Of a DNA stretch of 64,000 bases, positions 30,070 through 39,018 are shown one piece after another. A program made the translations under genes and the position numbers. This DNA comes from Serratia marcescens (GTDB taxonomy: Bacteria; Pseudomonadota; Gammaproteobacteria; Enterobacterales; Enterobacteriaceae). Every line of letters begins with the position of its first letter. Positions within the stretch are counted from its first letter, which is position 1. The stretch covers positions 372,001 through 436,000 of the forward strand of contig NZ_VFMJ01000001.1 in the NCBI RefSeq assembly GCF_006715005.1, given 5' to 3'. The notes under the pieces were generated by a model, which saw nothing but the letters and a program-made list of their open reading frames with translations, had not been told where the DNA came from and did no database searches.

Positions 30070-30074
30070 GTCAT

Positions 30075-30257
30075 TCAGCAGACGCCGAAATCGCCGTCTT
30101 CGTGGTACAGCGCCACGTCGCTGGCCTGCACCTCTGTGCGCTGCTCTTTGCCCAGTTCATTCCAGCTGCAAACCAGGGTTTCACCGTCGATCGCCACCAC
30201 GGTCATCTTTGGGCCGCCGGTGGTGCGTTGAACAAAATCACCGATATTGAATGCCAT
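30075..30257 (-). CDS. YodC family (DUF2158) small protein
   Basis: A 60-residue protein beginning MAFNIGDFVQRTTGGPKMTV, with the FxxGDxVxLKSGGPxMTV pattern of the DUF2158 family and a VCSWNE stretch. GGAGGAACGC just before the ATG gives a strong ribosome site. Role unknown. Confidence 0.85.
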   Translation of the reverse strand: MAFNIGDFVQRTTGGPKMTVVAIDGETLVCSWNELGKEQRTEVQASDVALYHEDGDFGVC

Positions 30258-30377
30258 GCGTTCCTCCACAACAGATTAAACCTCACCTATTGATAACACA
30301 GAACGGCGCTGCCGTTGGCAGAAGTTTCGTTATGTATTAATTTATACAGCGATTATCACTAAGGAGAGCAGACTAAC

Positions 30378-30893
30378 ATGCCGGGATTATTGATGTTTTA
30401 TGTGGGCGGTACGGCGCCGGGCGCCAATATTGAGTTGCACGACGTGCAGTTTGCGGCGGCGGATCGGCCGGAAGAGGCGTATCCGCTGCTGCGTGAAAAG
30501 TGGTTCGGCGATAAGCGCAAGGTGCATGTCGACGGCTATGCGCGCATCGACTGGGCGGACGGTTACGACGTGAGCCTGGAGCCTACGCCATTCGCCGGTG
30601 AAGAGAAGCTGTTTTTCGTCAACGTGGGCGGGTACCGCAGCGATGAGCTGGCGGAATTGCACCAGTTCGGCCTGTTTGTGGCGCGTTCCGCCGACGAGGC
30701 GAAGGAGAAAGCCAAACGGGTGCTGCTAACGGGCAGCGCACAGCAGCACAAGGATGACCTGGCCGAGGTGGACGACTGCCTGCTGCTGCAGGCGCTGCAG
30801 GGCTACCATGTGCATCTGCGGGCCAACCCGCACGGCAAACCGGCCCGGCCGCTGTGGCAGGGGTATCTGCCGATCGGCGAACCCGCGTTATAA
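30378..30893 (+). CDS. DUF1543 family protein
   Basis: A 171-residue soluble protein with the DUF1543 repeats: MLFYVGGxAPGANIELHDVQF near the N terminus and ADGYDVSLEP, LFFVNVGGYR in the middle. AAGGAG is 11 bp before the ATG. Function unknown. Its last six bases overlap the convergent LysR gene. Confidence 0.82.
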   Translation: MPGLLMFYVGGTAPGANIELHDVQFAAADRPEEAYPLLREKWFGDKRKVHVDGYARIDWADGYDVSLEPTPFAGEEKLFFVNVGGYRSDELAELHQFGLFVARSADEAKEKAKRVLLTGSAQQHKDDLAEVDDCLLLQALQGYHVHLRANPHGKPARPLWQGYLPIGEPAL

Positions 30894-31805
30894 CGCCGCC
30901 AGCGCCTGCAATTGTTGCCGCAACCAGCGGCAGGCCTCCGGCCGGCCGTTCTTGCGGTGCAGGTAGATTTTAATCTGATACGGCGGCACCGGAAACGGCA
31001 GGGGGTGGATATCCAGCGCCGCCACCTGCCGCAATTTTTGCGCGGCGTAGCGCGGCATGCTCATCACCAGTTCGCTGTCGGCGACGATGAACGGTGCCCC
31101 CAGCAGCGAAGGCGTGCGGATGGCGATATCGCGCTGCAGCCCCAGCTTATCGAGCTGGTAGTCAATGACGCCGCGCTGTTCGTTCCACGGCGTCACCACC
31201 AGATGGCGCGCCCGCAGGTAGTTTTCCAGCGTCAGTTCGCCGTATTTTACGCTGAAGGCGGGTGAACAAATCGCCACATACTCATCCTCCAGCCAGCTCA
31301 CCTCGTCGATATCCGGGTAGCTTTCGCCGTCGGTTTCGGTAAAGCCCAGTGCAAAGTCGATATGCCCCGCCAGCAGATCGTTCAGCGCCACCTTTCGCTC
31401 GGAATAGCGCAGCTGGAACGACAGCCCTGGCGCCAGGCGCTGCATCTGCGCCATCAGCGCGGGAAACACCGCGAAGGCGGTGTAATCGGTAATGGCGAAG
31501 GTGAAGCTCTCCCGGCTTTCGGCGGGGACGAAGCGCGGGCGCGGATGCAGCCCTTTGGCCAGCAGCGCCAGACTTTCGCTGACGGTCGGGGCCAGGCTGT
31601 CGGCATACACCGTCGGATGCATGTCGTTACCGACCCGGTAGAACAGCTCGTCCGCCAGCGCCTTGCGCAGCCGGATCAGCGCGTGGCTCAGCGCCGACGC
31701 GCTGAGGGCCAGCTCCGCCGCGGCGCGCGTCACCGATCGCAGCCGATAGACCGCTTCGAACACCAGCAGCAGGTTGAGATCGAGACGCTTCAAATCCAGA
31801 TGCAT
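30888..31805 (-). CDS. LysR-family regulator (NodD/SyrM-like subgroup)
   Basis: A 305-residue regulator. Residues 1-60: LDLKRLDLNLLLVFEAVYRL with AELALSASALSHALIRLRKAL; the DLNLL start is typical of the NodD/LeuO-like branch. The effector domain follows. I chose MHLDLKR at 31805; ATGs three codons and more upstream exist. It is divergent from the acetyltransferase at 31900. Confidence 0.9.
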   Translation of the reverse strand: MHLDLKRLDLNLLLVFEAVYRLRSVTRAAAELALSASALSHALIRLRKALADELFYRVGNDMHPTVYADSLAPTVSESLALLAKGLHPRPRFVPAESRESFTFAITDYTAFAVFPALMAQMQRLAPGLSFQLRYSERKVALNDLLAGHIDFALGFTETDGESYPDIDEVSWLEDEYVAICSPAFSVKYGELTLENYLRARHLVVTPWNEQRGVIDYQLDKLGLQRDIAIRTPSLLGAPFIVADSELVMSMPRYAAQKLRQVAALDIHPLPFPVPPYQIKIYLHRKNGRPEACRWLRQQLQALAAL

Positions 31806-31899
31806 GATATTCATTACCTGTTGATGAAAATGCAGTTCATACAGTATTGGAGTCGCGATATGCTGGCAAGCACAGTCATTAACACACTCAGGATTTGCC

Positions 31900-32397
31900 A
31901 TGACCATCGAGATTTACCCGGCGCAAAAAAGCGACGCCAAACTGATTCTGGATATGATTATCGAGCTGGCAGTGTACGAAAAGGCGCGCGAGCAGGTGCT
32001 GGCCAGCGTGGAAGATATCGAACGCAGCCTGTTTGGGCCGGGCGCCTGTTCCGAAGCGCTGATTTGTACGGTGAACGGCGAGCCGGCGGGTTATGCGGTG
32101 TTCTTTATGAGTTACTCCACCTGGCTGGGTAAAAACGGCATCTATCTGGAAGACCTGTACGTGGCGCCGAAGCATCGCGGCGCGGGCGCCGGTAAAAAGC
32201 TGCTGCGGCACATCGCCCAGCTGGCGTGCGAACGGCAGTGCGGTCGCCTGGAGTGGAGCGTGCTGGACTGGAACCAACCGGCCATCGATTTCTACCTCAG
32301 CATCGGCGCGCAGCCGCAGGGCGAGTGGGTGCGCTATCGTATGGAAGGCGAGGCGCTGACGCACTTCGCGGCGCACGGGGTGGCGTTGCCGGCATAA
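31900..32397 (+). CDS. GNAT N-acetyltransferase, spermidine/diamine acetyltransferase-like
   Basis: A 165-residue GNAT enzyme. The acetyl-CoA site is LEDLYVAPKHRGAGAGKKLL, and the segment LEWSVLDWNQPAIDFYLSIGAQP is typical of SSAT-type polyamine/thialysine acetyltransferases. Substrate assignment is by family resemblance only. It is divergent from the LysR gene at 31805. Confidence 0.85.
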   Translation: MTIEIYPAQKSDAKLILDMIIELAVYEKAREQVLASVEDIERSLFGPGACSEALICTVNGEPAGYAVFFMSYSTWLGKNGIYLEDLYVAPKHRGAGAGKKLLRHIAQLACERQCGRLEWSVLDWNQPAIDFYLSIGAQPQGEWVRYRMEGEALTHFAAHGVALPA

Positions 32398-32459
32398 TAG
32401 CCGTTGGGGGGAGGCGGCCTCCCCAACTGTGGTGGTGTGAACGGTTTACTGCGGATCAA

Positions 32460-33194
32460 TCAGGCGGGTTTGCGGGCGGCGAGAATGAAGATCATCGGGC
32501 GCTCCTGCTCTTCGTCCAGCGCCGGATTAGCGGCGATTTGCTGCGCGCTGGGGCCCCATTCGTTCAAATGCTGGATGATAAACCCTTGCTGCGCCAGCGG
32601 GTTGATATAGCCGCCAAGCGTGCGGTGCTGCTTGATGACGCCTTCCGCCAGCCAGTTGGAAACGCGCTGGCCTTCTCGCTGGTAACCGTTGACCGGCCAG
32701 GATTTCTGCCCGTTGCCGTCGGTCAACCAGCCCTGCTGCGCCGGGGCGGTGTAGATCGGGTGCTCGGCGGTGAAGATGAACTGCCCGCCGGGTTTCAGCG
32801 CGGCATACACCGTGGCGAATAGGGTGGACAAATCCTCGAGGTAGTGCAGCGTCAGCGAGCTGTAGACCAGATCGTAACGGTTTACAGGCAGCTGCAGCTG
32901 CGCCAAATCCTGCCGACGATACTCAATGCCCGCGTCGGCGGTCATCTCCCGCGCCTTGGCCAGCATCTTTTCCGAGACGTCCAATCCCAGCACGTCGGCG
33001 GCGCCCTGTTCGCGCGCGCTGCGGCAGAACCAGCCGTAGCCGCAGCCGAGATCGACCACGATTTTGTCCTGCAAATCCGGCAGGATGCGGCGGATGGCGG
33101 GCCATTCCGGCGCGCCGTCCAGGCCGTGCTGCGAGCGGCTGAGCTGCGCATAGCCGTCGAAGAAAGCCTGATTGTCATAGATGTTTTGCGTCAT
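32460..33194 (-). CDS. Class I SAM-dependent methyltransferase
   Basis: A 244-residue methyltransferase. Motif I is VVDLGCGYGWF (about residue 47), the acidic residue of motif II follows in GLDVSEKML, and YDLVYSSLTLHYL is the post-motif strand. The layout is UbiE/UbiG-like, but no substrate can be named. Divergent from the GNAT gene at 33293. Confidence 0.9.
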   Translation of the reverse strand: MTQNIYDNQAFFDGYAQLSRSQHGLDGAPEWPAIRRILPDLQDKIVVDLGCGYGWFCRSAREQGAADVLGLDVSEKMLAKAREMTADAGIEYRRQDLAQLQLPVNRYDLVYSSLTLHYLEDLSTLFATVYAALKPGGQFIFTAEHPIYTAPAQQGWLTDGNGQKSWPVNGYQREGQRVSNWLAEGVIKQHRTLGGYINPLAQQGFIIQHLNEWGPSAQQIAANPALDEEQERPMIFILAARKPA

Positions 33195-33292
33195 GATGAC
33201 TCCTTAGTGAATGACGGCGGCGGAATGCCGCTGCCATACCCTGCATATTGCTGCATAATTCTACGCTGACAACATGGATAACGGGAATGACG

Positions 33293-33745
33293 ATGGACAT
33301 GATTTCGGTGCGGCAAGCGCCCGAGCTGGCGCCGCGCGCCATTGCGTATTTTCAGCGGCACTGGGCCACGGCAGAGACGTTGATGATGTATGAAGACGCC
33401 ATCAACTGCAGCCTCGGCGCCGCCAACCCGCTGCCGCAGTGGTACCTGCTGATGGAAAATGACCAGATCCTCGGCTGTGCGGGGCTCATCACCAACGACT
33501 TTATCAGCCGTGGCGAGCTGTATCCCTGGCTGTGTGCGCTCTACGTAGAGGAAACGCAGCGCGGCCGGGGCTACGGCGCCAAACTGATTGAGCATGTGGC
33601 GGCGGAAACCCGCCGGTTGGGCTTCCCGCAGCTGCACCTGTGCACCGATCTGGAGGGCTACTACGAGCGCAACGGTTTCGTTTATAACGGGCTCGGTTAT
33701 CACCCCTGGGGCGAAGCCTCGCGGGTCTATTCGCGGGTGCTGTGA
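33293..33745 (+). CDS. GNAT N-acetyltransferase
   Basis: A 150-residue acetyltransferase. The acetyl-CoA loop is CALYVEETQRGRGYGAKLIEHV (here residues about 82-103) and the C-terminal HLCTDLEGYYERNGFV is typical of the family. GGGA lies six bases before the chosen ATG at 33293; the ATG at 33287 is also possible. Substrate unknown. Confidence 0.85.
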   Translation: MDMISVRQAPELAPRAIAYFQRHWATAETLMMYEDAINCSLGAANPLPQWYLLMENDQILGCAGLITNDFISRGELYPWLCALYVEETQRGRGYGAKLIEHVAAETRRLGFPQLHLCTDLEGYYERNGFVYNGLGYHPWGEASRVYSRVL

Positions 33746-33857
33746 TCGCCGCCGCCGGGGGCGCGTAAGACAAACCTGACTTTTCTTTCACCTCATCGCG
33801 CATCGCGGGTTACACTGGCCGCTTGTTCGCCACCGACCGAGTTAATTCGCCGCCGCG

Positions 33858-34274
33858 ATGAGAGTGCCACGCCAGCTACAGCAACGCTTTACCGCCTGCA
33901 TCGCCATTATGGCGGTGCTGTTGCTGTTTGTGGCGCCGGTGGTGTCGAAATCGCTGATGCACCACCCGATGATGGGCGGCATGATGCAAACGGACGCCGC
34001 CATGCCTCACGACATGCACGCGATGGCGATGCCCGCCGCCGAGCATGCCGGCCACCACGGCATGGACCCGGCGGAGATGATTTTCTGCGGCTATTGCGAG
34101 CTGCTGATCCACGTGCCGCTGCTGCTGTGGGCATTCGTCCCGCTGCTGTGGCTGATGGCGCGCATCGCGCGCCTGCCTTGCGCGCCGCGCATCGTTTCTC
34201 CGCCCCTTCGGCGCCTGACTCTGCGGCCGAGCCCGCGCGGGCCGCCCGGCCAACCGTTTTTCCCTATTGCTTGA
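33858..34274 (+). CDS. DUF2946 family Met/His-rich membrane protein
   Basis: A 138-residue protein. A hydrophobic N-terminal segment (CIAIMAVLLLFVAPVV) leads into a Met/His-rich stretch (HHPMMGGMM, HDMHAMAMP, HAGHHGMDP), then the DUF2946 motif FCGYCELLIHVPLLL and a basic tail. The Met/His clusters and CxxC suggest copper binding. The PepSY gene follows 71 bp later; this pairing is common and often copper- or iron-linked. Confidence 0.82.
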   Translation: MRVPRQLQQRFTACIAIMAVLLLFVAPVVSKSLMHHPMMGGMMQTDAAMPHDMHAMAMPAAEHAGHHGMDPAEMIFCGYCELLIHVPLLLWAFVPLLWLMARIARLPCAPRIVSPPLRRLTLRPSPRGPPGQPFFPIA

Positions 34275-34345
34275 TCATGGGTAACGCCGTCCGTATCGCT
34301 GCGGACGGTTTGCCTGCGCGCACAGTTTGAAAAACGAGAAAGGCC

Positions 34346-36007
34346 ATGTCTTCAATAACTAAAACTCCACCTGCCGCATCGCCGCGTGGCGCGATGCTGA
34401 ACCTGATCAGACGGCTGCATTTTTATATCGGCCTGCTGGTCGCTCCTTTTATTCTGGTCGCTGCACTGACCGGCACGCTGTATGTGCTGACGCCGCAGCT
34501 TGAAGAGGCGCTGTATCGCGATGCGCTTTTCACCGAACCACACGGGCAGGCGAGATCGCTGGCTGACCAGATCGCCGCCGCCCGCCGCGCGGTGGGTGAC
34601 GAGGCACGCATTTACGCCGTGCGCCCGGCACCCGGCGTAATGGACACCACGCGAGTGCAGTTCGCGGGCGCCGATCTGGGCGCTTCCGAGTCGCGCGCGC
34701 TATTTGTCGACCCTTACACTCTGGCGATCAAGGGCGATATGACGGTGTACGGCACCTCCGGCGTGCTGCCGCTGCGCACCTGGCTGGACAAGCTTCACAG
34801 CAGCCTGCTGCTTGGCGATCTGGGGCGCAACTACAGCGAGCTGGCGGCGTCCTGGCTGTGGGTGGCCGCGCTGGGGGGCGTGGCGCTGTGGCTGGCGACG
34901 CGGCCGAAGCGCAGGCTGAAAAAGGCAAAAGGGGGCTTCGCCGCCAGCCGCCATTGGCATATCACGCTGGGCGTGGCGCTGCTGGCCGGGCTGCTGTTCT
35001 TCTCGGCTACCGGGCTGACCTGGTCGCAGTGGGCCGGTGGCAACATCGACGCGCTGCGGGCCAACCTGGGCTGGCTGACGCCGCAGGTCAACACCAGCCT
35101 GCAGGCCGATGCGCCGCAGATGCCGGCCGATCCGCACGCCGAGCACCGCGGGATGATGCCGGGCATGAAGATGAACCCTGCCGTGCAGGCCAATGCGCTG
35201 AACGGCGACTGGGATCGGGCGCTGCACGCTGCGCGCGCCGCCGGGATCGACGCCGCCAAGATCGAGCTGCGCCAGCCGAAAGGCGAGGGCAAAGCCTGGA
35301 CGGTAACCGAAGTGGATCGCAGCTGGCCGACGCAGGTGGACGCGGTTGCCATCGCGCCGCAAAGCTTCGCCGTCATCGATCAGGTGCGGTTCGACACCTT
35401 CCCGCTCATCGCCAAGCTGACCCGCTGGGGCATCGACGCCCACATGGGCATTCTGTTCGGCTTGCCGAATCAGCTGCTGCTGGCGGCGTTTGGCCTTGGG
35501 CTGTGCTTGATGATCGTGCTGGGTTACCGCATGTGGTGGAGTCGCCGCCCGGCGGCGGGGGCGCAGCATCCGGTGCATACGCTGATTGCCGCCTGGCTGG
35601 CGCTTTCCCTGCCGGCGCGCGCCGCCACGCTGCTGGTGGCTTCCGCACTGGGGTATTGCCTGCCGGTGATGGGCGTGAGCCTCGCGGCGTTGCTGCTGGT
35701 GGACGTATGGCGCTGGCGCGGCCAGCGGCAAGGCCTTCAGAACGAAACGCCGGAAGCGGCCGCCCGCCGCGCCGAGGTGCGCAAGTTCCGCGCGGCGGTG
35801 GCGACGGTGGCGCTGGCGGTCGGCTGCGTGATGGGCCGAGCGATCCTCGGCGGCACCGTCGAGCAATTCCAGCTGCCGATCGGCGCCTGGAGCGCCCAGA
35901 TGGTGATCATGCAGAGCCTGATGGTGCTGCTGTATACGCTGGTGTTCACCCTGCTGCTTTCCATTCCGCTGTGGTATTTCTTCCTGGGGGAGAAAGAGGG
36001 GCGGTGA
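34346..36007 (+). CDS. PepSY domain membrane protein (PiuB-like)
   Basis: A 553-residue inner-membrane protein with the PepSY_TM architecture: RRLHFYIGLLVAPFILVAALTGTLYVL (TM1), periplasmic PepSY repeats, RHWHITLGVALLAGLLFFSATGL, a large periplasmic loop with HAEHRGMMPGMKM, then helices to the C terminus. Relatives are iron- or copper-regulated and probably move electrons or reduce metals. The preceding DUF2946 gene shares the Met/His signature. Confidence 0.87.
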   Translation: MSSITKTPPAASPRGAMLNLIRRLHFYIGLLVAPFILVAALTGTLYVLTPQLEEALYRDALFTEPHGQARSLADQIAAARRAVGDEARIYAVRPAPGVMDTTRVQFAGADLGASESRALFVDPYTLAIKGDMTVYGTSGVLPLRTWLDKLHSSLLLGDLGRNYSELAASWLWVAALGGVALWLATRPKRRLKKAKGGFAASRHWHITLGVALLAGLLFFSATGLTWSQWAGGNIDALRANLGWLTPQVNTSLQADAPQMPADPHAEHRGMMPGMKMNPAVQANALNGDWDRALHAARAAGIDAAKIELRQPKGEGKAWTVTEVDRSWPTQVDAVAIAPQSFAVIDQVRFDTFPLIAKLTRWGIDAHMGILFGLPNQLLLAAFGLGLCLMIVLGYRMWWSRRPAAGAQHPVHTLIAAWLALSLPARAATLLVASALGYCLPVMGVSLAALLLVDVWRWRGQRQGLQNETPEAAARRAEVRKFRAAVATVALAVGCVMGRAILGGTVEQFQLPIGAWSAQMVIMQSLMVLLYTLVFTLLLSIPLWYFFLGEKEGR

Positions 36008-36013
36008 GGAGCG

Positions 36014-36039
36014 TCCGGCATGCCTGCGGGCATGCCGGA
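36014..36039 (+). terminator. Hairpin after the PepSY gene
   Basis: TCCGGCATGCC pairs with GGCATGCCGGA around TGCG (11-bp stem), 6 bp past the stop. The T run is weak (TATTTGGG). Confidence 0.55.
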
Positions 36040-36108
36040 TATTTGGGAATGGGGCTTAAGCGCGTATCATCTCACCAAAGGGTAATCTCCACTGAAAGGA
36101 AGCGAACG

Positions 36109-36456
36109 ATGACGTTTGAACAACAAAGGGATAAGGCGATAGCGCTGATGGAGGAAAAGAAGATGTGGCGGAGCAACTATGCGCCGCCAATCTTGCGTCT
36201 GCTGTGGCGAATGGACGTGAATATGCCACCGCCGCCGTTTGCGCCTTTCTGGCTGAATATGCTGTTCTTCGGTATTTGGTTTGGCCCGCTGTGGGGCGTG
36301 CTGATGTGGTTCATGGTATGGAAAAGTCAGGGATATACCGGTGAAGAGGCCCTGACATTAAGCCTCGCCGCCGGCCTGTTGTTTGGCTTTTTTATGGCGC
36401 TTTTCCACTACAGGCGGAAAAAGGCGAACAGGCTGCCGGACTGGAACGATCTTTGA
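36109..36456 (+). CDS. DUF6404 family membrane protein
   Basis: A 115-residue protein beginning MTFEQQRDKAIALMEEKKMW, with two membrane helices (FWLNMLFFGIWFGPLWGVLMWF; LSLAAGLLFGFFMALF) and a basic C-terminal tail. AAAGGAAG lies nine bases before the ATG. Function unknown. Confidence 0.82.
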   Translation: MTFEQQRDKAIALMEEKKMWRSNYAPPILRLLWRMDVNMPPPPFAPFWLNMLFFGIWFGPLWGVLMWFMVWKSQGYTGEEALTLSLAAGLLFGFFMALFHYRRKKANRLPDWNDL

Positions 36457-36478
36457 CACGTTGGTGACGAACAGACAC

Positions 36479-36511
36479 AAAAAAGCCCGCAACCGAAGTT
36501 GCGGGCTTTTT
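36479..36511. terminator. Bidirectional terminator next to ssrA
   Basis: AAAAGCCCGCAAC pairs with GTTGCGGGCTTTT around CGAA. It can end the DUF6404 transcript and, on the minus strand, the ssrA transcript. Confidence 0.92.
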
Positions 36512-36553
36512 CGCTATTATCGCCGGGTCTATCTGGTTCACTGGCGACGTATT

Positions 36554-36917
36554 TGGTGGAGCTGGGGGGATTTGAACCCCCGTCCGAAATTACTACACCG
36601 TCGGCACTACATGCTTAGTCCAATCTTTACATTCGCCGGCCAGCTGCGGATGGACACGCTACTGACAGACTAGCCTGATTGAGTTTAACGCTTCAGCCCC
36701 AGGCAGGACATCCACGCGATCTCTTTTGGGTTTGACCTCTCTTGATCCCCGTCCTAAGAGCGGAGGCTAGGGAGAGAGGGCTCTAAGCAGGGTATTAAGC
36801 TGCTAAAGCGTAGTTTTCGTCGTTTGCGACTATTTTTTTGCGGCTTTTTACGAGGCCAACCGCCCCTCGGCATGCTCCTAGGGCTTCGCAAATCCCGTCG
36901 AATCCAGAATCAGCCCC
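36554..36917 (-). ncRNA. ssrA: tmRNA (ssrA)
   Basis: A 364-nt transfer-messenger RNA. The minus strand begins GGGGCTGATTCTGGATTCGA at 36917 and ends in the tRNA-like half with GGTTCAAATCCCCC and an encoded CCA at 36554-36556. The tag frame 36795-36827 (minus) reads ANDENYALAA and stop. With SmpB, just upstream, it frees stalled ribosomes and tags the products for proteolysis. The 3' end, often an island integration site, is intact and uninterrupted here. Confidence 0.98.
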
Positions 36918-36966
36918 AAGTAACTTTGTGCAGTATACCAGAAGTTTACCTCGATAAGCCAGCGGC

Positions 36967-37449
36967 TTAACGATTGGCGTGCTTCATGATACGGGCTTTC
37001 GCCGTCTGCCATTCGCGATCTTTGATGTCATCGCGTTTGTCGTGCTCTTTCTTGCCTTTGGCTACGCCGATCTTGATCTTGCTCCAGGCATTTTTCCAAT
37101 ACAGGGACAAGGCCACCACGGTGTAACCGTCGCGGTTGACGCGGCCGAGCAGGGTGTCCAGCTCGCGTCGGTTCAGCAGCAGTTTACGGGTACGCGTCGG
37201 ATCGCACACCACATGCGACGAAGCCACGTTGAGCGGGGTGATGGTGGCGCCAAACAGATAGGCTTCACCGTCACGGAACGTCACGTAGCTGTCGCTGAGG
37301 TTGGCTTTGCCTGCACGCAGCGATTTAACTTCCCACCCTTGCAGCGACAGGCCCGCCTCGAACTCTTCTTCAATGAAGTATTCGAAACGCGCGCGCTTGT
37401 TTTGAGCAATGGTGGCGGAACCGGGTTTGTGTGCTTTTTTCTTTGTCAT
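36967..37449 (-). CDS. smpB: SsrA-binding protein SmpB
   Basis: A 160-residue protein that binds tmRNA and mimics part of a tRNA in the A site. Typical sequence: [45 protein letters not shown] and the basic C-terminal [15 protein letters not shown] tail. It lies directly before ssrA, as in most enterobacteria, and is divergent from ratA. Confidence 0.98.
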   Translation of the reverse strand: MTKKKAHKPGSATIAQNKRARFEYFIEEEFEAGLSLQGWEVKSLRAGKANLSDSYVTFRDGEAYLFGATITPLNVASSHVVCDPTRTRKLLLNRRELDTLLGRVNRDGYTVVALSLYWKNAWSKIKIGVAKGKKEHDKRDDIKDREWQTAKARIMKHANR

Positions 37450-37610
37450 AGTGCGTTCATTATACTGGATGCTTCAGCGAAAGAAATCCTTTCCCGTTCA
37501 GCACCTGCGCAATTTTTCGCATTTTTGGTGCCCTCATCCCTTAGCAGATTTTTTGTTTGCCGCCAGATAAATGGTATTATCTGTACGTTTTATGTCTTAC
37601 AGGAAATGAT

Positions 37611-38045
37611 ATGCCCCAGATCAGTCGGTCTGCATTAGTGCCGTTCAGCGCCGAGCAGATGTATCAGTTGGTTAACGATGTTCATTCTTACCCCGATTTT
37701 CTGCCAGGCTGCACCGGCAGCCGGGTGCTTAACGCTACCTCCAACGAAATGACCGCCGCGGTGGACGTCGCCAAGGCCGGTATCAGCAAGACTTTCACCA
37801 CGCGCAATACGCTGCTGGATAACCAGAGCATCAATATGCAACTGGTCGATGGCCCGTTCCGCAAGCTGATGGGCGGCTGGCACTTCACGCCGCTGAGCGA
37901 AGAGGCCTGCAAGGTGGAGCTGCACCTGGACTTCGAGTTCACCAACAAACTGATTGAGCTGGCGTTCGGCAAGGTGTTCAAAGAGCTGGCGGGCAACATG
38001 GTGCAGGCATTCACCCAGCGGGCGAAAGAGGTCTACAGTGTCTGA
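37611..38045 (+). CDS. ratA: RatA, START-fold ribosome-association protein
   Basis: A 144-residue protein of the polyketide-cyclase/START fold ([34 protein letters not shown]). In E. coli RatA binds 50S subunits and blocks association; a Coq10-like lipid role has also been proposed. The start at MPQIS matches the family; an upstream frame from 37557 is unconserved. It overlaps rnfH by 8 bp. Confidence 0.93.
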   Translation: MPQISRSALVPFSAEQMYQLVNDVHSYPDFLPGCTGSRVLNATSNEMTAAVDVAKAGISKTFTTRNTLLDNQSINMQLVDGPFRKLMGGWHFTPLSEEACKVELHLDFEFTNKLIELAFGKVFKELAGNMVQAFTQRAKEVYSV

Positions 38046-38322
38046 TATCCAGGTCGAGGTGGTGTACGCCTTGCCGGAGCGTCAGTACCTGCGCAAGGTG
38101 AAGCTGGCCGTGGGTAGCAGCGTCGAGCAGGCGATCCAAGCTTCCGGCCTGCTGGAGCTGCGACAGGATATCGATCTCAAGAGCAACAAAATCGGCATCT
38201 ACAGCCGCCCGGCCAAGCTGGGCGATACGCTGAACGACGGCGACCGGGTGGAGATCTACCGGCCGTTGCTCGCCGATCCAAAAGAGCTGCGCCGGCAACG
38301 GGCAGAAAAGGCAAAAAAATAA
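38038..38322 (+). CDS. rnfH: RnfH family protein (UPF0125/RatB)
   Basis: A 94-residue protein of beta-grasp (ubiquitin-like) fold: [32 protein letters not shown] and [19 protein letters not shown]. It starts with GTG at 38038 inside the last codons of ratA, so it is translationally coupled. Role uncertain; named after rnf gene clusters in other bacteria. Confidence 0.92.
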   Translation: MSDIQVEVVYALPERQYLRKVKLAVGSSVEQAIQASGLLELRQDIDLKSNKIGIYSRPAKLGDTLNDGDRVEIYRPLLADPKELRRQRAEKAKK

Positions 38323-38347
38323 GGCGCTTATAGCGCCTTATTTTTTA
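38321..38347 (+). terminator. Terminator of ratA-rnfH
   Basis: AAGGCGCT pairs with AGCGCCTT around TAT, followed by ATTTTTTT. It begins at the rnfH stop. Confidence 0.92.
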
Positions 38348-38439
38348 TCTGGAACCGATTTTCTCTTCCGCGTTGCAGCCTGCGACTGTCATGAGGAACA
38401 CCATGCCCCCTCATGGGCCGGAAGAGCGGGCGGCGCCGA

Positions 38440-38778
38440 TTACTTGGTCAGCGCCGGTTTGTTTTGGATATCGGTCAACACGCCTGCGCTGTCGAAGGTC
38501 AGCGTCAGCGTCTGCTGGGTGATGTCTTCATGGCCAGGCTGCTGGCGGAACACATAGAACCACGTCTGAGTTCCGAACGGGTCTTGCAGCATTGGGGTGC
38601 CCAATGTGTAAGCGACCTGTTGTTGGGTCATCCCTTTCTGAATTTTCGCCACGTCGGTCGACGTCAGGTAGTTCCCCTGGTTGATGTCAGGACGATAAAC
38701 CACCTTTTCAAAAGTAGAACAGCCTGCAGTCAGCATCACAAGAACTACAGCGGCGGCAGTCAGCGTTTTACAGCGCAT
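38440..38778 (-). CDS. bamE: Outer-membrane assembly lipoprotein BamE
   Basis: A 112-residue lipoprotein of the BAM complex, which inserts beta-barrel proteins in the outer membrane. Signal [20 protein letters not shown] with lipobox LTAGC; then [20 protein letters not shown] and the SmpA/OmlA fold. A GTG three codons upstream has a poor fit; ATG 38778 gives the usual length. Confidence 0.95.
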   Translation of the reverse strand: MRCKTLTAAAVVLVMLTAGCSTFEKVVYRPDINQGNYLTSTDVAKIQKGMTQQQVAYTLGTPMLQDPFGTQTWFYVFRQQPGHEDITQQTLTLTFDSAGVLTDIQNKPALTK

Positions 38779-39018
38779 AGTAATCACATTCCTTTAGGGC
38801 ATAGGATGCCGATGATAATAGACCTTGCGGCAGTTGGAAACCTTTATACCCTTCATCTTTCACGTTGCGACGCATTGGCTTTCTTTCAGCACCTCAAGCG
38901 CTTGGCCTGTTTCAGGCCGTTGAGGGGGCTTAAGATCACCGCCGCGCCGCACTTTAGATATCTTTCGGGTCAACAGCGTCACTGTCAGACCGCAGGAAAG
39001 TGAAAAAGTTGAGCTTTT

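Noticed and set aside
34700..35866. 388-codon open frame antisense to the PepSY gene
   Set aside because: Arg/Gln/His-rich shadow frame with no signal, helices or motif; the PepSY protein on the other strand is clearly real.
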